Counted from the first letter of the stretch, positions 9,827 to 18,602 are shown. The stretch: DNA of 64,000 nucleotides from Nostoc sp. CHAB 5824 (GCF_020829665.1 NZ_JAIVFT010000005.1:1-64000), one strand, 5' to 3'. Program-made: numbers and translations. Notes: generated from the letters alone by a model not told the origin.

Positions 9827-11299
9827 ATGCTTACCCAAGATAAAAAACAACGCAACTGGAAACCCATTATCAAAGCATTCGAGGCTGTCCTTGGCAAAAA
9901 TGGTGTCGTGCAACGCCGCGAAGAACTCATTACCTATGAATGCGATGGTTTAACTGGCTATCGCCAACGTCCGGCTGTGGTGCTATTACCCAGAACTACA
10001 GAACAAGTTGCCCAAGTGGTGAAGATATGTAATCAATATTCTATCCCCTTCGTAGCACGCGGCTCTGGCACTGGTCTATCTGGCGGCGCTTTGCCATTAG
10101 AAGATTCTGTTTTAATTGTCACTTCGTTAATGCGACAAATCATCAGCATTGATTTGGAAAATCAACGAACAGTTGTACAGCCAGGGGTGATTAATAGTTG
10201 GGTAACACAAGCTGTCAGTGGTGCTGGTTTTTACTATGCTCCTGACCCTTCTAGTCAAATTATCTGCTCTATTGGAGGCAACATTGCCGAAAATTCTGGT
10301 GGTGTACATTGTCTCAAATATGGAGTCACCACTAACCACGTTTTAGGATTAAAAATTGTCACGCCAGAAGGGGAAATTATCGATTTAGGCGGAGAAATTC
10401 CAGAAATGCCTGGTTATGATTTAACAGGTGTGTTTGTCGGTTCTGAAGGCACTTTAGGAATTGCCACAGAAATTACTTTGCGAATTCTCAAAAGTGCAGA
10501 ATCAATTTGTGTGCTGTTGGCAGATTTTACTAGCATTGAAGCTGCGGGAGCAACTGTTTCTGATATTATCAGCGCTGGAATTATTCCTGGTGGTATGGAA
10601 ATGATGGATAACTTCAGCATCAATGCAGTTGAAGATGTTGTAGCAACTAATTGTTATCCTCGCGATGCTACTGCCATTTTACTAATAGAAATTGACGGTT
10701 TAGAAGTGGAAGTTGCAGGAAATAAGCAGCGAATTACTGAAATTTGTAAAAAGAATGGGGCGCGGAATGTCACTTCTGCTACTGATCCAGAAACCAGATT
10801 GAAACTATGGAAAGGACGCAAAGCCGCTTTTGCTGCTGCTGGACATTTAAGCCCAGATTATTATGTACAAGACGGTGTAATTCCTCGAACTCAGTTGCCT
10901 TATGTTTTGCACGAGATTAAGACATTAAGTGAACAATATGGTTATCGTGTTGCTAATGTATTTCATGCTGGCGATGGCAATCTTCATCCGCTAATTCTTT
11001 ATGATAATTCTGTGCTTGGAGCATTAGAGCAAGTAGAAGAAATGGGTGGAAAAATTCTCAAACTTTGTGTCCAAGTCGGTGGTAGTATTTCTGGGGAACA
11101 TGGCATCGGTGCAGAGAAAAAGTGCTATATGCCACAGATGTTTAGCTATGTTGATTTAGAAACTATGCAATGGGTGCGGCAAGTTTTTAATCCTAAAGGG
11201 TTAGCAAATCCTGAAAAGATATTCCCTACACCACGGACTTGTGGTGAAGCAGCCAATGCATCAGCTATCAAGCAATTTGAAGGTGTGGAAAGATTTTAA
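9827..11299 (+). CDS. glcD: FAD-linked oxidase, GlcD-type (glycolate/lactate dehydrogenase subunit)
   Basis: A 490-residue flavoprotein of the GlcD/D-lactate dehydrogenase family, expected to oxidise glycolate or a related 2-hydroxy acid in photorespiration. The FAD-binding type 4 domain spans about 45-220 (A-R-G-S-G-T-G-L-S-G-G-A, P-D-P-S-S, G-G-N-I-A-E-N-S-G-G, V-G-S-E-G-T-L-G-I). The C-terminal oxidase cap has G-D-G-N-L-H-P and the catalytic-site G-E-H-G-I-G. Length matches GlcD. No GlcE or GlcF partner is adjacent, which is the usual situation in cyanobacteria. Substrate cannot be fixed from sequence. Confidence 0.92.
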   Translation: MLTQDKKQRNWKPIIKAFEAVLGKNGVVQRREELITYECDGLTGYRQRPAVVLLPRTTEQVAQVVKICNQYSIPFVARGSGTGLSGGALPLEDSVLIVTSLMRQIISIDLENQRTVVQPGVINSWVTQAVSGAGFYYAPDPSSQIICSIGGNIAENSGGVHCLKYGVTTNHVLGLKIVTPEGEIIDLGGEIPEMPGYDLTGVFVGSEGTLGIATEITLRILKSAESICVLLADFTSIEAAGATVSDIISAGIIPGGMEMMDNFSINAVEDVVATNCYPRDATAILLIEIDGLEVEVAGNKQRITEICKKNGARNVTSATDPETRLKLWKGRKAAFAAAGHLSPDYYVQDGVIPRTQLPYVLHEIKTLSEQYGYRVANVFHAGDGNLHPLILYDNSVLGALEQVEEMGGKILKLCVQVGGSISGEHGIGAEKKCYMPQMFSYVDLETMQWVRQVFNPKGLANPEKIFPTPRTCGEAANASAIKQFEGVERF

Positions 11300-11711
11300 G
11301 AAGGAGTGATGAAGGAGATAGAAAAAATGAGAGTTTTACTTTATCAGATTTTGACTTTCCACGGAATGTAAAAAGTCAGATCAAAAGTTGAGCGTTGCGT
11401 TGCGATCGCCAGAGAAGTTACTTTGGTTTGTTGCGGTATTAAATAAACATCAAGAGGGTTGTATTTTCCCGGATAAATTGATATGATTCTGTGTATTAAG
11501 TTTCACGTTTGAGCTTACCAAGAGAATAAAAGTCCTCTTGCTCAGGTAGCATATCGGAGATTTACTTCCTTTTGTAGCGGCTTACTATAGATTATTTAGG
11601 CTCCTGGAAACTGAAAGCTGTAGTGTCTTACAAGCTGACGAAAGCTGAGTCTGGGTAGTCTTGATAGGCTGGTGCTTTGATGGAAAGGTAAGGTAAAGGT
11701 TCTATCCGTGA

Positions 11712-11750
11712 TGCGGAGTTACTGAATTAGTCTGACTCAGTAACTCCGCA
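11712..11750. promoter_or_regulatory. Strong hairpin just upstream of the heme-protein gene
   Basis: TGCGGAGTTACTGA (11712-11725) and TCAGTAACTCCGCA (11737-11750) form a perfect 14-bp stem with an 11-base loop, ending 30 bases before the ATG at 11781. There is no U-tract after it, so it is more likely a leader structure or a mobile palindrome than a terminator. The rest of 11300-11780 shows no gene. Confidence 0.6.
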
Positions 11751-11780
11751 CCAAAGAATACAGAACCAAAGGAAAAAAGA

Positions 11781-12296
11781 ATGCGTCTGAGAAAGTTACT
11801 CAACTATGGGATTTTTGTGCTGGTGCTCGTCATCGGGTTCTGTTTCACGACAATTGCGCGTGGTTATGACATTCCGCCCCCAACTGGGCAGATTGCGATC
11901 GCCCAACAGACGAGCGATCTCATGTTCAACACGTTGTTCGCAGCGCTGACGCAAGAGTTTGACGAAACCACGGCGGATAACGTGGAGCAAGGCAAGCAGT
12001 CCATCTCGCTGATATTTAACGATCAGAACAAGGATATGCGCCTAGTTGGCACCGTTAGCCCGCTCCGGCAAAACGATCGCCCCCGCGACAACTTCGAGGT
12101 TCAGGCAAACGCGCTAGCGCTGGCGGGGCAAGCATACACGTCCGTTCAGCAGGTGGACAATAAATGGTATTATCGACGCTCGATCCCTCTCAGTAACTTC
12201 AGGGCGGAGTGTGCACTCTGCCATGTTAATTTCCCGGTAGGCCCCACGTCGGACTGGGTGGGCGCTCTCATGCTTAGAGTACCTATCAAGAAATAA
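11781..12296 (+). CDS. Tll0287-like (DUF3365) exported c-type heme protein
   Basis: A 171-residue protein with an N-terminal signal sequence (basic start, hydrophobic stretch about 9-25) and a C-A-L-C-H heme-attachment motif at residues 144-148. The preceding R-R-S-I-P-L-S-N-F and the following V-N-F-P-V-G and G-A-L-M-L-R-V fit the Tll0287-like fold. Tll0287 itself is a photosynthetic-membrane-associated cytochrome with an unusual heme axial ligand; its electron partners are not known. The ATG has AAAGGAAAA upstream. Base composition looks richer in G and C than neighbouring genes, which may mean transfer from another lineage. A strong hairpin lies in the leader. Confidence 0.82.
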   Translation: MRLRKLLNYGIFVLVLVIGFCFTTIARGYDIPPPTGQIAIAQQTSDLMFNTLFAALTQEFDETTADNVEQGKQSISLIFNDQNKDMRLVGTVSPLRQNDRPRDNFEVQANALALAGQAYTSVQQVDNKWYYRRSIPLSNFRAECALCHVNFPVGPTSDWVGALMLRVPIKK

Positions 12297-12332
12297 GGGA
12301 TTTCCAAAAAATAAAATAATTATTATCAAGGT

Positions 12333-12373
12333 AGGAGTCAGTGATGCCGACGGCAGCACTGACTTCCTGTTTT
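12333..12373 (+). terminator. Terminator of the heme-protein gene
   Basis: GTCAGTG (12337-12343) pairs with CACTGAC (12357-12363), extended outward by AGGA/TTCCT with one bulge, and is followed by a T-rich stretch (gttttg). It lies 36 bp after the stop. Confidence 0.6.
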
Positions 12374-12577
12374 GTAGTAAATTCAACTATATCTCTCTTC
12401 TGTCACTTTCTGGAGTGAACAAGTAGTAACTAAGTAAAATTATCCAGAAGCATAATAGGCTTTAAATTGATTCATTTCACTAATTAATTGATTGAATCCC
12501 AGCAATAAATTAGAATTTGGGAAAATATGTATCCAGGGATAAATCAACCAAAATAGTAAGAGTGTTATACCTCTGGT

Positions 12578-12751
12578 TAACGCACCATGACAAATTAGAA
12601 AGATGGTGCGTTACTTCGTTAACACACCCTACAAAATAAGATTAGATGATTTATTTTTTGGTAGTCCCTAATAATTGGACTTTAGTTATTAACCCGAAAT
12701 TTTAAGTTTCGGGCTAGTGTTGATTTTAGATTAATCCAAAATCTAAAATCA
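12578..12751. repeat. Cluster of three palindromes in the 12.3-12.75 kb gap
   Basis: Three hairpins follow each other: TAACGCACCA (12578-12587)/TGGTGCGTTA (12604-12613), of a repeat family common in cyanobacteria (gtgcgttac); CCCGAAA/TTTCGGG near 12694-12714; and TGATTTTAGATT (12721-12732)/AATCTAAAATCA (12740-12751). The last lies just beyond the stop of the EF-G fragment at 12756. No gene is supported between 12297 and 12755. Confidence 0.5.
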
Positions 12752-12755
12752 AAAA

Positions 12756-12884
12756 TTACTTGCCATTGCCGTTACCATCATTACCATTGCTGTGAATGAC
12801 GCGTTTAGCAAGCTTTTCTGGTACTTCTTGGAGATGGTCGTATTCCCAGTGAAACGAACCAATGCCGAGAGCGATCGCAGCTTA
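12756..12884 (-). pseudogene. Broken duplicate of the 3' end of the EF-G-like gene
   Basis: About 130 bp closely match the 3' end of the EF-G-like gene (14065 to about 14194). The shared tail reads H-W-E-Y-D-H-L-Q-E-V-P-E-K-L-A and ends S-N-G-N-D-G-N-G-N-G-K. Compared with the intact copy there are scattered substitutions and a 4-base deletion near 12868, beside the HIP1 site, that breaks the frame. Nothing upstream restores a gene. The two copies flank the SPFH gene, so this looks like a segmental duplication or a recombination scar. Confidence 0.85.
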
Positions 12885-12956
12885 CTAGCAAATAATGTAT
12901 AGTGTATACTCCATACAATTGAAATTATGTCAAGCCATTGACGTGATCAGAAAATT

Positions 12957-13922
12957 TTAGGGCTTTGAGGTTCCTGTTTCTGGCTGGATCAGAATAGGCA
13001 CTGCGCCTTTTTCAGAACCAATAATTACAAGCTTAGAATTATTAGATTGAGCTAGCTTTTCTGTGGCTTCAATCGCTCGCAATTGTAGTACTTGGTTGCT
13101 AAGTCCACCAGAAATAATTTTTTGAGAATCAGCTATACCTCGCGCTTCAATACGCTTTCGTTCTGCCTCTTGATGCTCTTTTTCTAAAACAAATTTCATC
13201 TGCTGATTTTCTTGCTCTGTCTTGAGTTTGTTTTGAATTGCAGATTGTAGAGTATCAGGCATTTTGACGTTTCGTAAAAGAGCTTCCTCAACGATGAAAC
13301 CCAAAGTGGGTATCTCCTGGGTGAGTTGTTGATCAATTTTTTGGGCGATTTCTTGGCGTTTGGTAGAGTAAATAGCACTGGCTGGGTAGTTTGCCGTGAT
13401 GGCGCGGACAGTAGAGCGGAATCTGGAAATTACCAGTTGTGTTTCATCAGTTCCAATTGTTTTATATACTGTAGCTGCCTTTTGCGGATCGAGCTTGTAC
13501 TGAAGACTCACATCAAGATTTAGGCTCAAACCTTCTTGGGATGTTACATCTACATTTTCCTTTACATCCTTAAGGCGAGTAGAAAAATTCAGCACCTTGT
13601 TAAAGGGGTTAAGCAAATGAACACCAGGATTAAGAGTAGTTTCGGAAACTTCACCAAACAAGTTGACGACACCGACATTGCCTGGTGGGACAATCACCAA
13701 AAGCCTAGAAATAGAATTCAGTACTGCAATACTGCCAATCAATATCATAATTGTGCGTATTGCTAAACGTGACCTTTCACCAGATATCTTATCTGTATTG
13801 AGATAAACGAGAATTGCAATTAGGCTAGTTACAAGAGAGACTATAAAGCCCATGAGTTTTTTTATGTAGTTAAGACGAATGTACTTAATCACATAATTCC
13901 CAAAGGCTTTTATGAAACTCAT
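12957..13922 (-). CDS. SPFH/band-7 (prohibitin-type) membrane protein
   Basis: A 321-residue protein with two hydrophobic segments near the N-terminus (about 24-44 and 56-80). It then carries a prohibitin-type band-7 domain beginning V-P-P-G-N-V-G-V-V-N-L-F-G and a Glu/Lys-rich coiled coil (about 225-270) before A-R-G-I-A-D-S-Q-K-I-I. Prohibitin-type SPFH proteins form large membrane rings that regulate FtsH proteases or organise lipid domains. No protease gene is adjacent. The start at 13922 lacks a good ribosome site, and the hairpin at 13968-14004 separates it from the upstream EF-G-like gene, so it probably has its own promoter. Confidence 0.88.
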   Translation of the reverse strand: MSFIKAFGNYVIKYIRLNYIKKLMGFIVSLVTSLIAILVYLNTDKISGERSRLAIRTIMILIGSIAVLNSISRLLVIVPPGNVGVVNLFGEVSETTLNPGVHLLNPFNKVLNFSTRLKDVKENVDVTSQEGLSLNLDVSLQYKLDPQKAATVYKTIGTDETQLVISRFRSTVRAITANYPASAIYSTKRQEIAQKIDQQLTQEIPTLGFIVEEALLRNVKMPDTLQSAIQNKLKTEQENQQMKFVLEKEHQEAERKRIEARGIADSQKIISGGLSNQVLQLRAIEATEKLAQSNNSKLVIIGSEKGAVPILIQPETGTSKP

Positions 13923-13967
13923 ACCATTTCACACAAATTAGAGGTTTATGAATCCTTTTATAGATTG

Positions 13968-14004
13968 AAAAAGATTCCCAACTTATCTTAGAAGTGGGGA
14001 ATCT
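13968..14004 (-). terminator. Terminator of the EF-G-like gene
   Basis: AGATTCCCAACTT (13972-13984) and AAGTGGGGAATCT (13992-14004) form a 13-bp stem with one mismatch. On the minus strand a short U-tract follows (complement of 13968-13971). It lies about 60 bp after the gene stop. Just outside is a short Nostoc-type repeat (gcgatgcctacaacaggc). Confidence 0.7.
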
Positions 14005-14064
14005 CAGCCTTGGAGCGATGCCTACAACAGGCATTGCCTACGCAACTTTACATTAATCTAAATA

Positions 14065-16113
14065 TTACTTGCCGTTGCCGTTACTACCATTGCCGTTGCT
14101 CTGAATGACACGTTCGGCAAGTTTCTCTGGCACTTCTTGGAGATGGTCATATTCCCAGTGGAAGGAACCAACCCCGAGAGTGAGCGATCGCAGCTCTACA
14201 ATAAAGTTTTGCATCTCTGCTTGTGGCAAGTATGCAGAAACATTATCCCAGCCTTGCCAATCGTTTCTCCCCTCATAGCCTAAAATTTGTCCCCGTCTAC
14301 CACTCAACAGTTGCAGCACTTTGGAGGTAAATTCGCTAGGTGTGGTCACTTCCACCCGCAGAATTGGTTCTAACAGCGTAGGTTCCGCTTGGGGTATCCC
14401 CGTTTGCATTGCTAATCGGGCAGCTTGCTTAAAGGCTTGTTCTGAACTATCAACGTTGTGATACGAACCATTAGTCAGAGTTACCGCTAAATCCACTAGT
14501 GGGAAGCCCAAAGGCCCATGTGTCAGAAATTCCCGCACGCCCATTTCCACGCCAGGTATGTACTGTTTGGGAACCACGCCACCAACAATAGTTTCATTAA
14601 AATTAAAGCCTGTACCGCGTGGTAGGGGTTTGATGTCGAGAAAAACATCACCAAACTGTCCGTGACCACCGCTTTGGTGCTTGTAGCGCCCATGAACTGA
14701 AGCCACTGTTTTGCGAATGGTTTCTTTGTAAGGCACTTGTGGTAAGTGGGTTGTCATCGGCAAGTTATATTTGCGGCGCAGTCTGTCTAGGGCGACTTGC
14801 AAATGAATCTCGCCTTGACCCCAAAGAATAACTTCATGAGTATCGCCATGTTGTTCCCAAGCAAGTGAGCAGTCTTCTTCTAATAACTTGGTGATGGCAC
14901 TGCTGAGTTTAACTTCATCGTTGCGCTTTTCTGGTGCAATGGCCAGGGCATACACTGGTTCCAACTCTACAGCTTTGGGTAATTTTATTGACGATTGCTG
15001 TTCTGTGGAGATTGTAGCCCCTGTCTTGATTCCTTCTAAACGGCTCAATGCAACAATTTCACCAGCACTAACTTGGTTAACTGACTGCTGTTGTTGTCCC
15101 ATGAGGCGGTAAATTCCACCAGTGCGAATGCCATTGAGGACAATGCCATCAGTTAATTTGCCTCGCCAAACACGTACGAGAGAGAGCTTGCCACCTTGGG
15201 GAGTGTAGTAAGTTTTTAATACCTGCGCTAAAGGTGTATCACCTTTTATGTTTTTTAAACGACGTTCTGCTGTGGTTTCTGGTTCGGGGGCTTCCCGTAA
15301 CAAGGCTTCTAATAGAGGTCTAACACCATAATCTTGTTCTGCTACACCAAAGAAAACGGGCACTACTAAATCTGCCCCTAATTCCATTTTTAAATCTTTG
15401 AGGATTTCTTCTTGGGGTGGTTCGATGTCTTCTAAAAGTTCTTCGAGTAAATGGTCGTCAAAATTTGCTAAGGCTTCGAGCATTTCTGCCCGTGCTGTAT
15501 GTTCTTCTTCTTTTAAATTTTCGGGGAAGGGAATAGGATCAGCAGGTGCGCCTGGATGATATTGATATGCCTGTTCACTCACCATATCGATAAAGCCGGT
15601 GAGTTCTTCCCCGTTCATGATGGGATATTGATGCGCTACCAGGGGACGGCTAGATACTGCTTTCAGGGCGTGTAACGTTTCTAAAACGTGAATATTTGCC
15701 CGATCCATTTTGTTGACGAAGACGATGTGGGGAATTTCCCAATCGTCGAGGAATTTAAATAGAGGGGCAAGGGTGAGGACTCGTTCGCGTATGGGTTCGC
15801 AAACTACAATTGCCGCATCGACTCCTATTAAAGCATTGTAAGTTTCTTGGGCAAATTCTACACTTCCTGGACAGTCAATAAAAGTGAAGCGAATGCCGTT
15901 ATACTCAGTGCTAGCGGCGCTGACTTCTACACTCATGTGGCGATCGCGCGACTCAGCAGCACTATCTCCCACTGTATTGCTGTCCTTAACACTCCCTTTG
16001 CGAGAAATTGCCCCTGTGACAAATAACAAGCTTTCTAGTAAAGTGGTTTTTCCACTTAAATAAGGCCCGACAATTGCAACATTCCGCGAACCCGATTTTA
16101 CTTTTTCGTTCAT
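14065..16113 (-). CDS. Elongation factor G-like GTPase (EF-G paralogue)
   Basis: A 682-residue translational GTPase. G1 is G-P-Y-L-S-G-K-T-T near residue 18, G3 is D-C-P-G-S, and G4 is N-K-M-D. EF-G domains II-V follow, with Q-S-G-G-H-G-Q-F-G-D in domain IV and a C-terminal Gly/Asn-rich tail (S-N-G-N-G-S-N-G-N-G-K). G3 is D-C-P-G-S rather than the D-T-P-G-H of canonical EF-G, which marks the EF-G2-like paralogue group. Its exact role is unsettled. The ATG at 16113 has AAGGGAGG 4 bases before it; an in-frame ATG 24 bases upstream lies before that site and is less likely. It is not in a str operon here, so the main fusA is expected elsewhere. Confidence 0.9.
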   Translation of the reverse strand: MNEKVKSGSRNVAIVGPYLSGKTTLLESLLFVTGAISRKGSVKDSNTVGDSAAESRDRHMSVEVSAASTEYNGIRFTFIDCPGSVEFAQETYNALIGVDAAIVVCEPIRERVLTLAPLFKFLDDWEIPHIVFVNKMDRANIHVLETLHALKAVSSRPLVAHQYPIMNGEELTGFIDMVSEQAYQYHPGAPADPIPFPENLKEEEHTARAEMLEALANFDDHLLEELLEDIEPPQEEILKDLKMELGADLVVPVFFGVAEQDYGVRPLLEALLREAPEPETTAERRLKNIKGDTPLAQVLKTYYTPQGGKLSLVRVWRGKLTDGIVLNGIRTGGIYRLMGQQQQSVNQVSAGEIVALSRLEGIKTGATISTEQQSSIKLPKAVELEPVYALAIAPEKRNDEVKLSSAITKLLEEDCSLAWEQHGDTHEVILWGQGEIHLQVALDRLRRKYNLPMTTHLPQVPYKETIRKTVASVHGRYKHQSGGHGQFGDVFLDIKPLPRGTGFNFNETIVGGVVPKQYIPGVEMGVREFLTHGPLGFPLVDLAVTLTNGSYHNVDSSEQAFKQAARLAMQTGIPQAEPTLLEPILRVEVTTPSEFTSKVLQLLSGRRGQILGYEGRNDWQGWDNVSAYLPQAEMQNFIVELRSLTLGVGSFHWEYDHLQEVPEKLAERVIQSNGNGSNGNGK

Positions 16114-16377
16114 AAAACCTCCCTTGCGGTAAGTCATTCATAACCGCACGATTCTGTATATATCAGGGATAAAAAATGGTTCTCTGGAGTCAAAATTACC
16201 CCTTCTTTAATTTGTTATTATCCTCCTTTTAATCGAAAGTTAAAAAAATTGTAGCCTGTTGTAAGATTTAGATTAAGTAAAGTTAATAAATCCAAAGTTT
16301 TATGGTAAATTAAAAATTTTTGTAAAAAAGTTTTGATGAAGTAAATTTAACTGAAAGTTTTGCAAGTCAGAAAATCA

Positions 16378-17301
16378 ATGGGATTATCATTCTTTAAATA
16401 TCGCATAGCCGGGTTAGTAAGTTTGACTCTGCTCGTTGTTAGCATTCCTTCCCCCTCTATTTCTCTCCCCCCTTCTGCCCCCTCAAAGCTGGCGCAATCT
16501 AATGCTAAAACTGCTATAGACTGGTTAAATCAAGGCTTACAAGCAATTCAGGCGGGAAGGGTACAAGATGCGATCGCAGCCTTTAAACAAGCAACTCAGT
16601 TAGATCCTACATTGACACCAGCACACTATAATTTGGGGTTAGCATTCCGCCAAACGGGACAATTACAACCCTCTGCGGATGCATTTTATCGAGCGACGCA
16701 AACCGATCCCAAATTTGCTCCAGCTTTTGCTAATTTAGGTGGTGCGTTGTTAGAAGGCAATAATTTACAGTTAGCTAACGATTACTTACAACGAGCGTTG
16801 GAACTTGATCCCAAACTAGGATTTGCCCACTATAACTTGGGGTTAGTACAAGAACAGCAACGAGATTGTCAGCGGGCGATCGCATCTTTTAAAAAAGCCA
16901 TAGAATATAGCAAAAATGCACCAGAGCCTCCTTATCATATGGGGATGTGTTATCTCCAGCAAGGTAAACTCGATCAAGCTAGAAATGCTTTTAATCAGGC
17001 AATAACAATTAATCCGAAGTATCCCGAAGCTTACTACAATCTCGGTTCAATTTGGTTTCAGCAACGCAAATCACAAGAGGCATTAGAGGCTTTTAGAAAA
17101 TCAGCCGAAGCTAACTCTAACTATCCCAACGCTTATTATGGTGCAGGGTTAGTTTTTATGCAGTTACAGCAATATGGAGATGCAGTACAAGTATTGCAAT
17201 TTGCTAGAGATTTATATAATGCTCAGAAAAATCCCCAGTGGGCAAAAAATGCCGAACAATTGTTGCAACAAGCACAAAATTTAAATTACCAACCTCGCTG
17301 A
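16378..17301 (+). CDS. Exported tetratricopeptide-repeat protein
   Basis: From the ATG at 16378 the product is 307 residues. It has a signal-type N-terminus (hydrophobic about 9-25, then a Ser/Pro-rich cleavage region ending near S-K-L-A-Q-S). About seven consecutive TPR units of 34 residues follow, with the usual A-x-Y-N-L-G and A-I-x-x-F-x-x-A-x-x-x-x-P pattern. TPR solenoids are protein-docking scaffolds; location in periplasm or lumen is inferred. A TTG six codons earlier is in frame, but the ATG fits the signal peptide better. Partners are not indicated by the neighbours. Confidence 0.85.
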   Translation: MGLSFFKYRIAGLVSLTLLVVSIPSPSISLPPSAPSKLAQSNAKTAIDWLNQGLQAIQAGRVQDAIAAFKQATQLDPTLTPAHYNLGLAFRQTGQLQPSADAFYRATQTDPKFAPAFANLGGALLEGNNLQLANDYLQRALELDPKLGFAHYNLGLVQEQQRDCQRAIASFKKAIEYSKNAPEPPYHMGMCYLQQGKLDQARNAFNQAITINPKYPEAYYNLGSIWFQQRKSQEALEAFRKSAEANSNYPNAYYGAGLVFMQLQQYGDAVQVLQFARDLYNAQKNPQWAKNAEQLLQQAQNLNYQPR

Positions 17302-17382
17302 GGCGCAAAAACTTAATATTGCATAACATAAAACTATTGGGTTGACTCGCTGGTGTTGTCTGAACTTGTCCCAAATGGAAAA

Positions 17383-17937
17383 ATGTACATGCAAAAGCGC
17401 CAGAAAAGTCGATTTTTATTTAGCGATCGCTGGCTTGATCGGCAATCAATTGTTCGCAACATGGAAGCCTTTCAAGACTTAATTGTGATTGTTTTGTGTT
17501 TGGGTTTGTTCGCTGTCATGCTAATCCAATTGTGGGGAATAGCTATCGCCCTCACGCAGCCACTAGACTATAAACATGTGACTGCAAAAATACTATTTGT
17601 GTTGATTTTAGTCGAGTTATTCCGACTATTAATGGTTTACTTGCAAGAACATAGTATCTCTGTAGGAGTGGCAGTTGAGGTAACAATTGTATCTCTACTG
17701 CGAGAGGTAGTAGTTCACGGAGCGCTGGAAATTTCTTGGGTTAATACGCTTGCAATTTGTGGTTTGCTGTTTGTTCTGGGTGGACTACTTGTGGTATGCG
17801 CCAAGACACCACACATGGATTGCATGAGCGCTAACACTAAGTTTTGTCCAGTTGTGTATAGAGGAGGTAGGGAACGGCAAAATGAGTTGGAATTACAGTA
17901 TTCACGTCAATGTGATGAAAATCAACCGCTTGGATAA
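17383..17937 (+). CDS. PsiE-like (phosphate-starvation-inducible) membrane protein
   Basis: A protein of about 185 residues with a basic N-terminus and four hydrophobic helices (about 33-56, 70-88, 97-118 and 130-152 from this start). They include the L-V-E-L-F-R-L-L-M-V-Y-L and V-T-I-V-S-L-L-R-E-V-V-V-H blocks typical of PsiE/DUF-type proteins. Function is unknown; E. coli psiE responds to phosphate starvation. A hydrophilic C-terminal tail with several Cys (P-H-M-D-C-M-S, K-F-C-P-V-V) is unlike E. coli PsiE. The start is uncertain: GTG at 17353, ATG at 17383 or ATG at 17389 are all in frame, none with a strong ribosome site. Confidence 0.78.
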   Translation: MYMQKRQKSRFLFSDRWLDRQSIVRNMEAFQDLIVIVLCLGLFAVMLIQLWGIAIALTQPLDYKHVTAKILFVLILVELFRLLMVYLQEHSISVGVAVEVTIVSLLREVVVHGALEISWVNTLAICGLLFVLGGLLVVCAKTPHMDCMSANTKFCPVVYRGGRERQNELELQYSRQCDENQPLG

Positions 17938-17960
17938 ATTGTTATGACAATGGGGAGTGG

Positions 17961-17999
17961 GGAGTGGAGAAAAAGCATTTTCTTACTCTCCACTCCTTT
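17961..17999 (+). terminator. Terminator-like hairpin after the PsiE-like gene
   Basis: GGAGTGGAGA (17961-17970) and TCTCCACTCC (17987-17996) form a perfect 10-bp stem, extended by A-rich and T-rich arms in the loop. Only TTT follows, so termination strength is uncertain. Confidence 0.5.
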
Positions 18000-18108
18000 G
18001 CTTGGGGCTATATCAGGAAATTGGATGCATCTAAAATCTCAAATGGTATAACTTACTTTTGCAAGGTACTTCCGACGTATTGAAATATACTCTTTTTGGA
18101 AGATGAAT

Positions 18109-18155
18109 CCCTCTTTTAGGGTGAGTATAAGTTAATTAGAAATTCTAAAAGAGGG
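18109..18155 (+). promoter_or_regulatory. Leader hairpin that encloses the ribosome-binding site of the next gene
   Basis: CCCTCTTTTAG (18109-18119) pairs perfectly with CTAAAAGAGGG (18145-18155) around a 25-base loop. The 3' arm contains GAGGG, the only Shine-Dalgarno-like sequence for the ATG at 18163, 7 bases downstream. Folding would therefore hide the ribosome site, as in RNA thermometers or other translational switches. Confidence 0.6.
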
Positions 18156-18162
18156 TCAAGCC

Positions 18163-18408
18163 ATGACTACAAATACAGGTAATGGACAGTCTCAAGAAGT
18201 AATTAGCAACTTGGAGTATGATTTTGTCACTGTTTTGCACAACAAGGCTGAAGCCGTTAAAGCTTACGATATTTACATCAAAGATGCAGAGCAAGTAGGT
18301 TCCCAGCCTTGTGTAGAGTTATTCCAAAAATTGCGCCAATCTGATCTTGAGCAAGCACAAGAGGTTCGCCGGCATCTACAAGAAGTGATGCAACACGGTA
18401 AGATGTAA
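18163..18408 (+). CDS. Small conserved-type hypothetical protein, 81 aa
   Basis: The product is soluble, acidic and predicted mostly helical (L-E-Y-D-F-V-T-V-L-H-N-K-A-E-A, then A-Y-D-I-Y-I-K-D-A-E and L-F-Q-K-L-R-Q-S-D-L). That pattern resembles a short two- or three-helix bundle. I do not recognise a named family. One Cys (C-V-E-L-F) is present. The gene is well formed, with GAGGG 7 bases before the ATG, but that site lies inside a leader hairpin. This suggests stress- or temperature-controlled translation. It is monocistronic and followed by a HIP1 palindrome. Confidence 0.75.
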   Translation: MTTNTGNGQSQEVISNLEYDFVTVLHNKAEAVKAYDIYIKDAEQVGSQPCVELFQKLRQSDLEQAQEVRRHLQEVMQHGKM

Positions 18409-18418
18409 CCCAGGTTTT

Positions 18419-18473
18419 AAGTGCGATCGCTTCTGGTTTAGTAAAACTAAATATAAAAGAGGCGATCGCACTT
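18419..18473. terminator. HIP1-based palindrome after the 81-aa gene
   Basis: AAGTGCGATCGC (18419-18430) and GCGATCGCACTT (18462-18473) form a 12-bp stem, each arm containing one HIP1 octamer. It starts 11 bp after the stop and may serve as the 3' end of the transcript. No U-tract follows. Confidence 0.5.
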
Positions 18474-18602
18474 GCTGATTACATTAGACGCCAAGGCAAA
18501 CGCATTTTATTTACTAATAAAAACTAATAAAGAGCAAGTTTAAAAGAGCGCGTCTGTGTTCAGGGTATTGTAGAGAGGAATCAATAACTCAATTGCTTCA
18601 TC

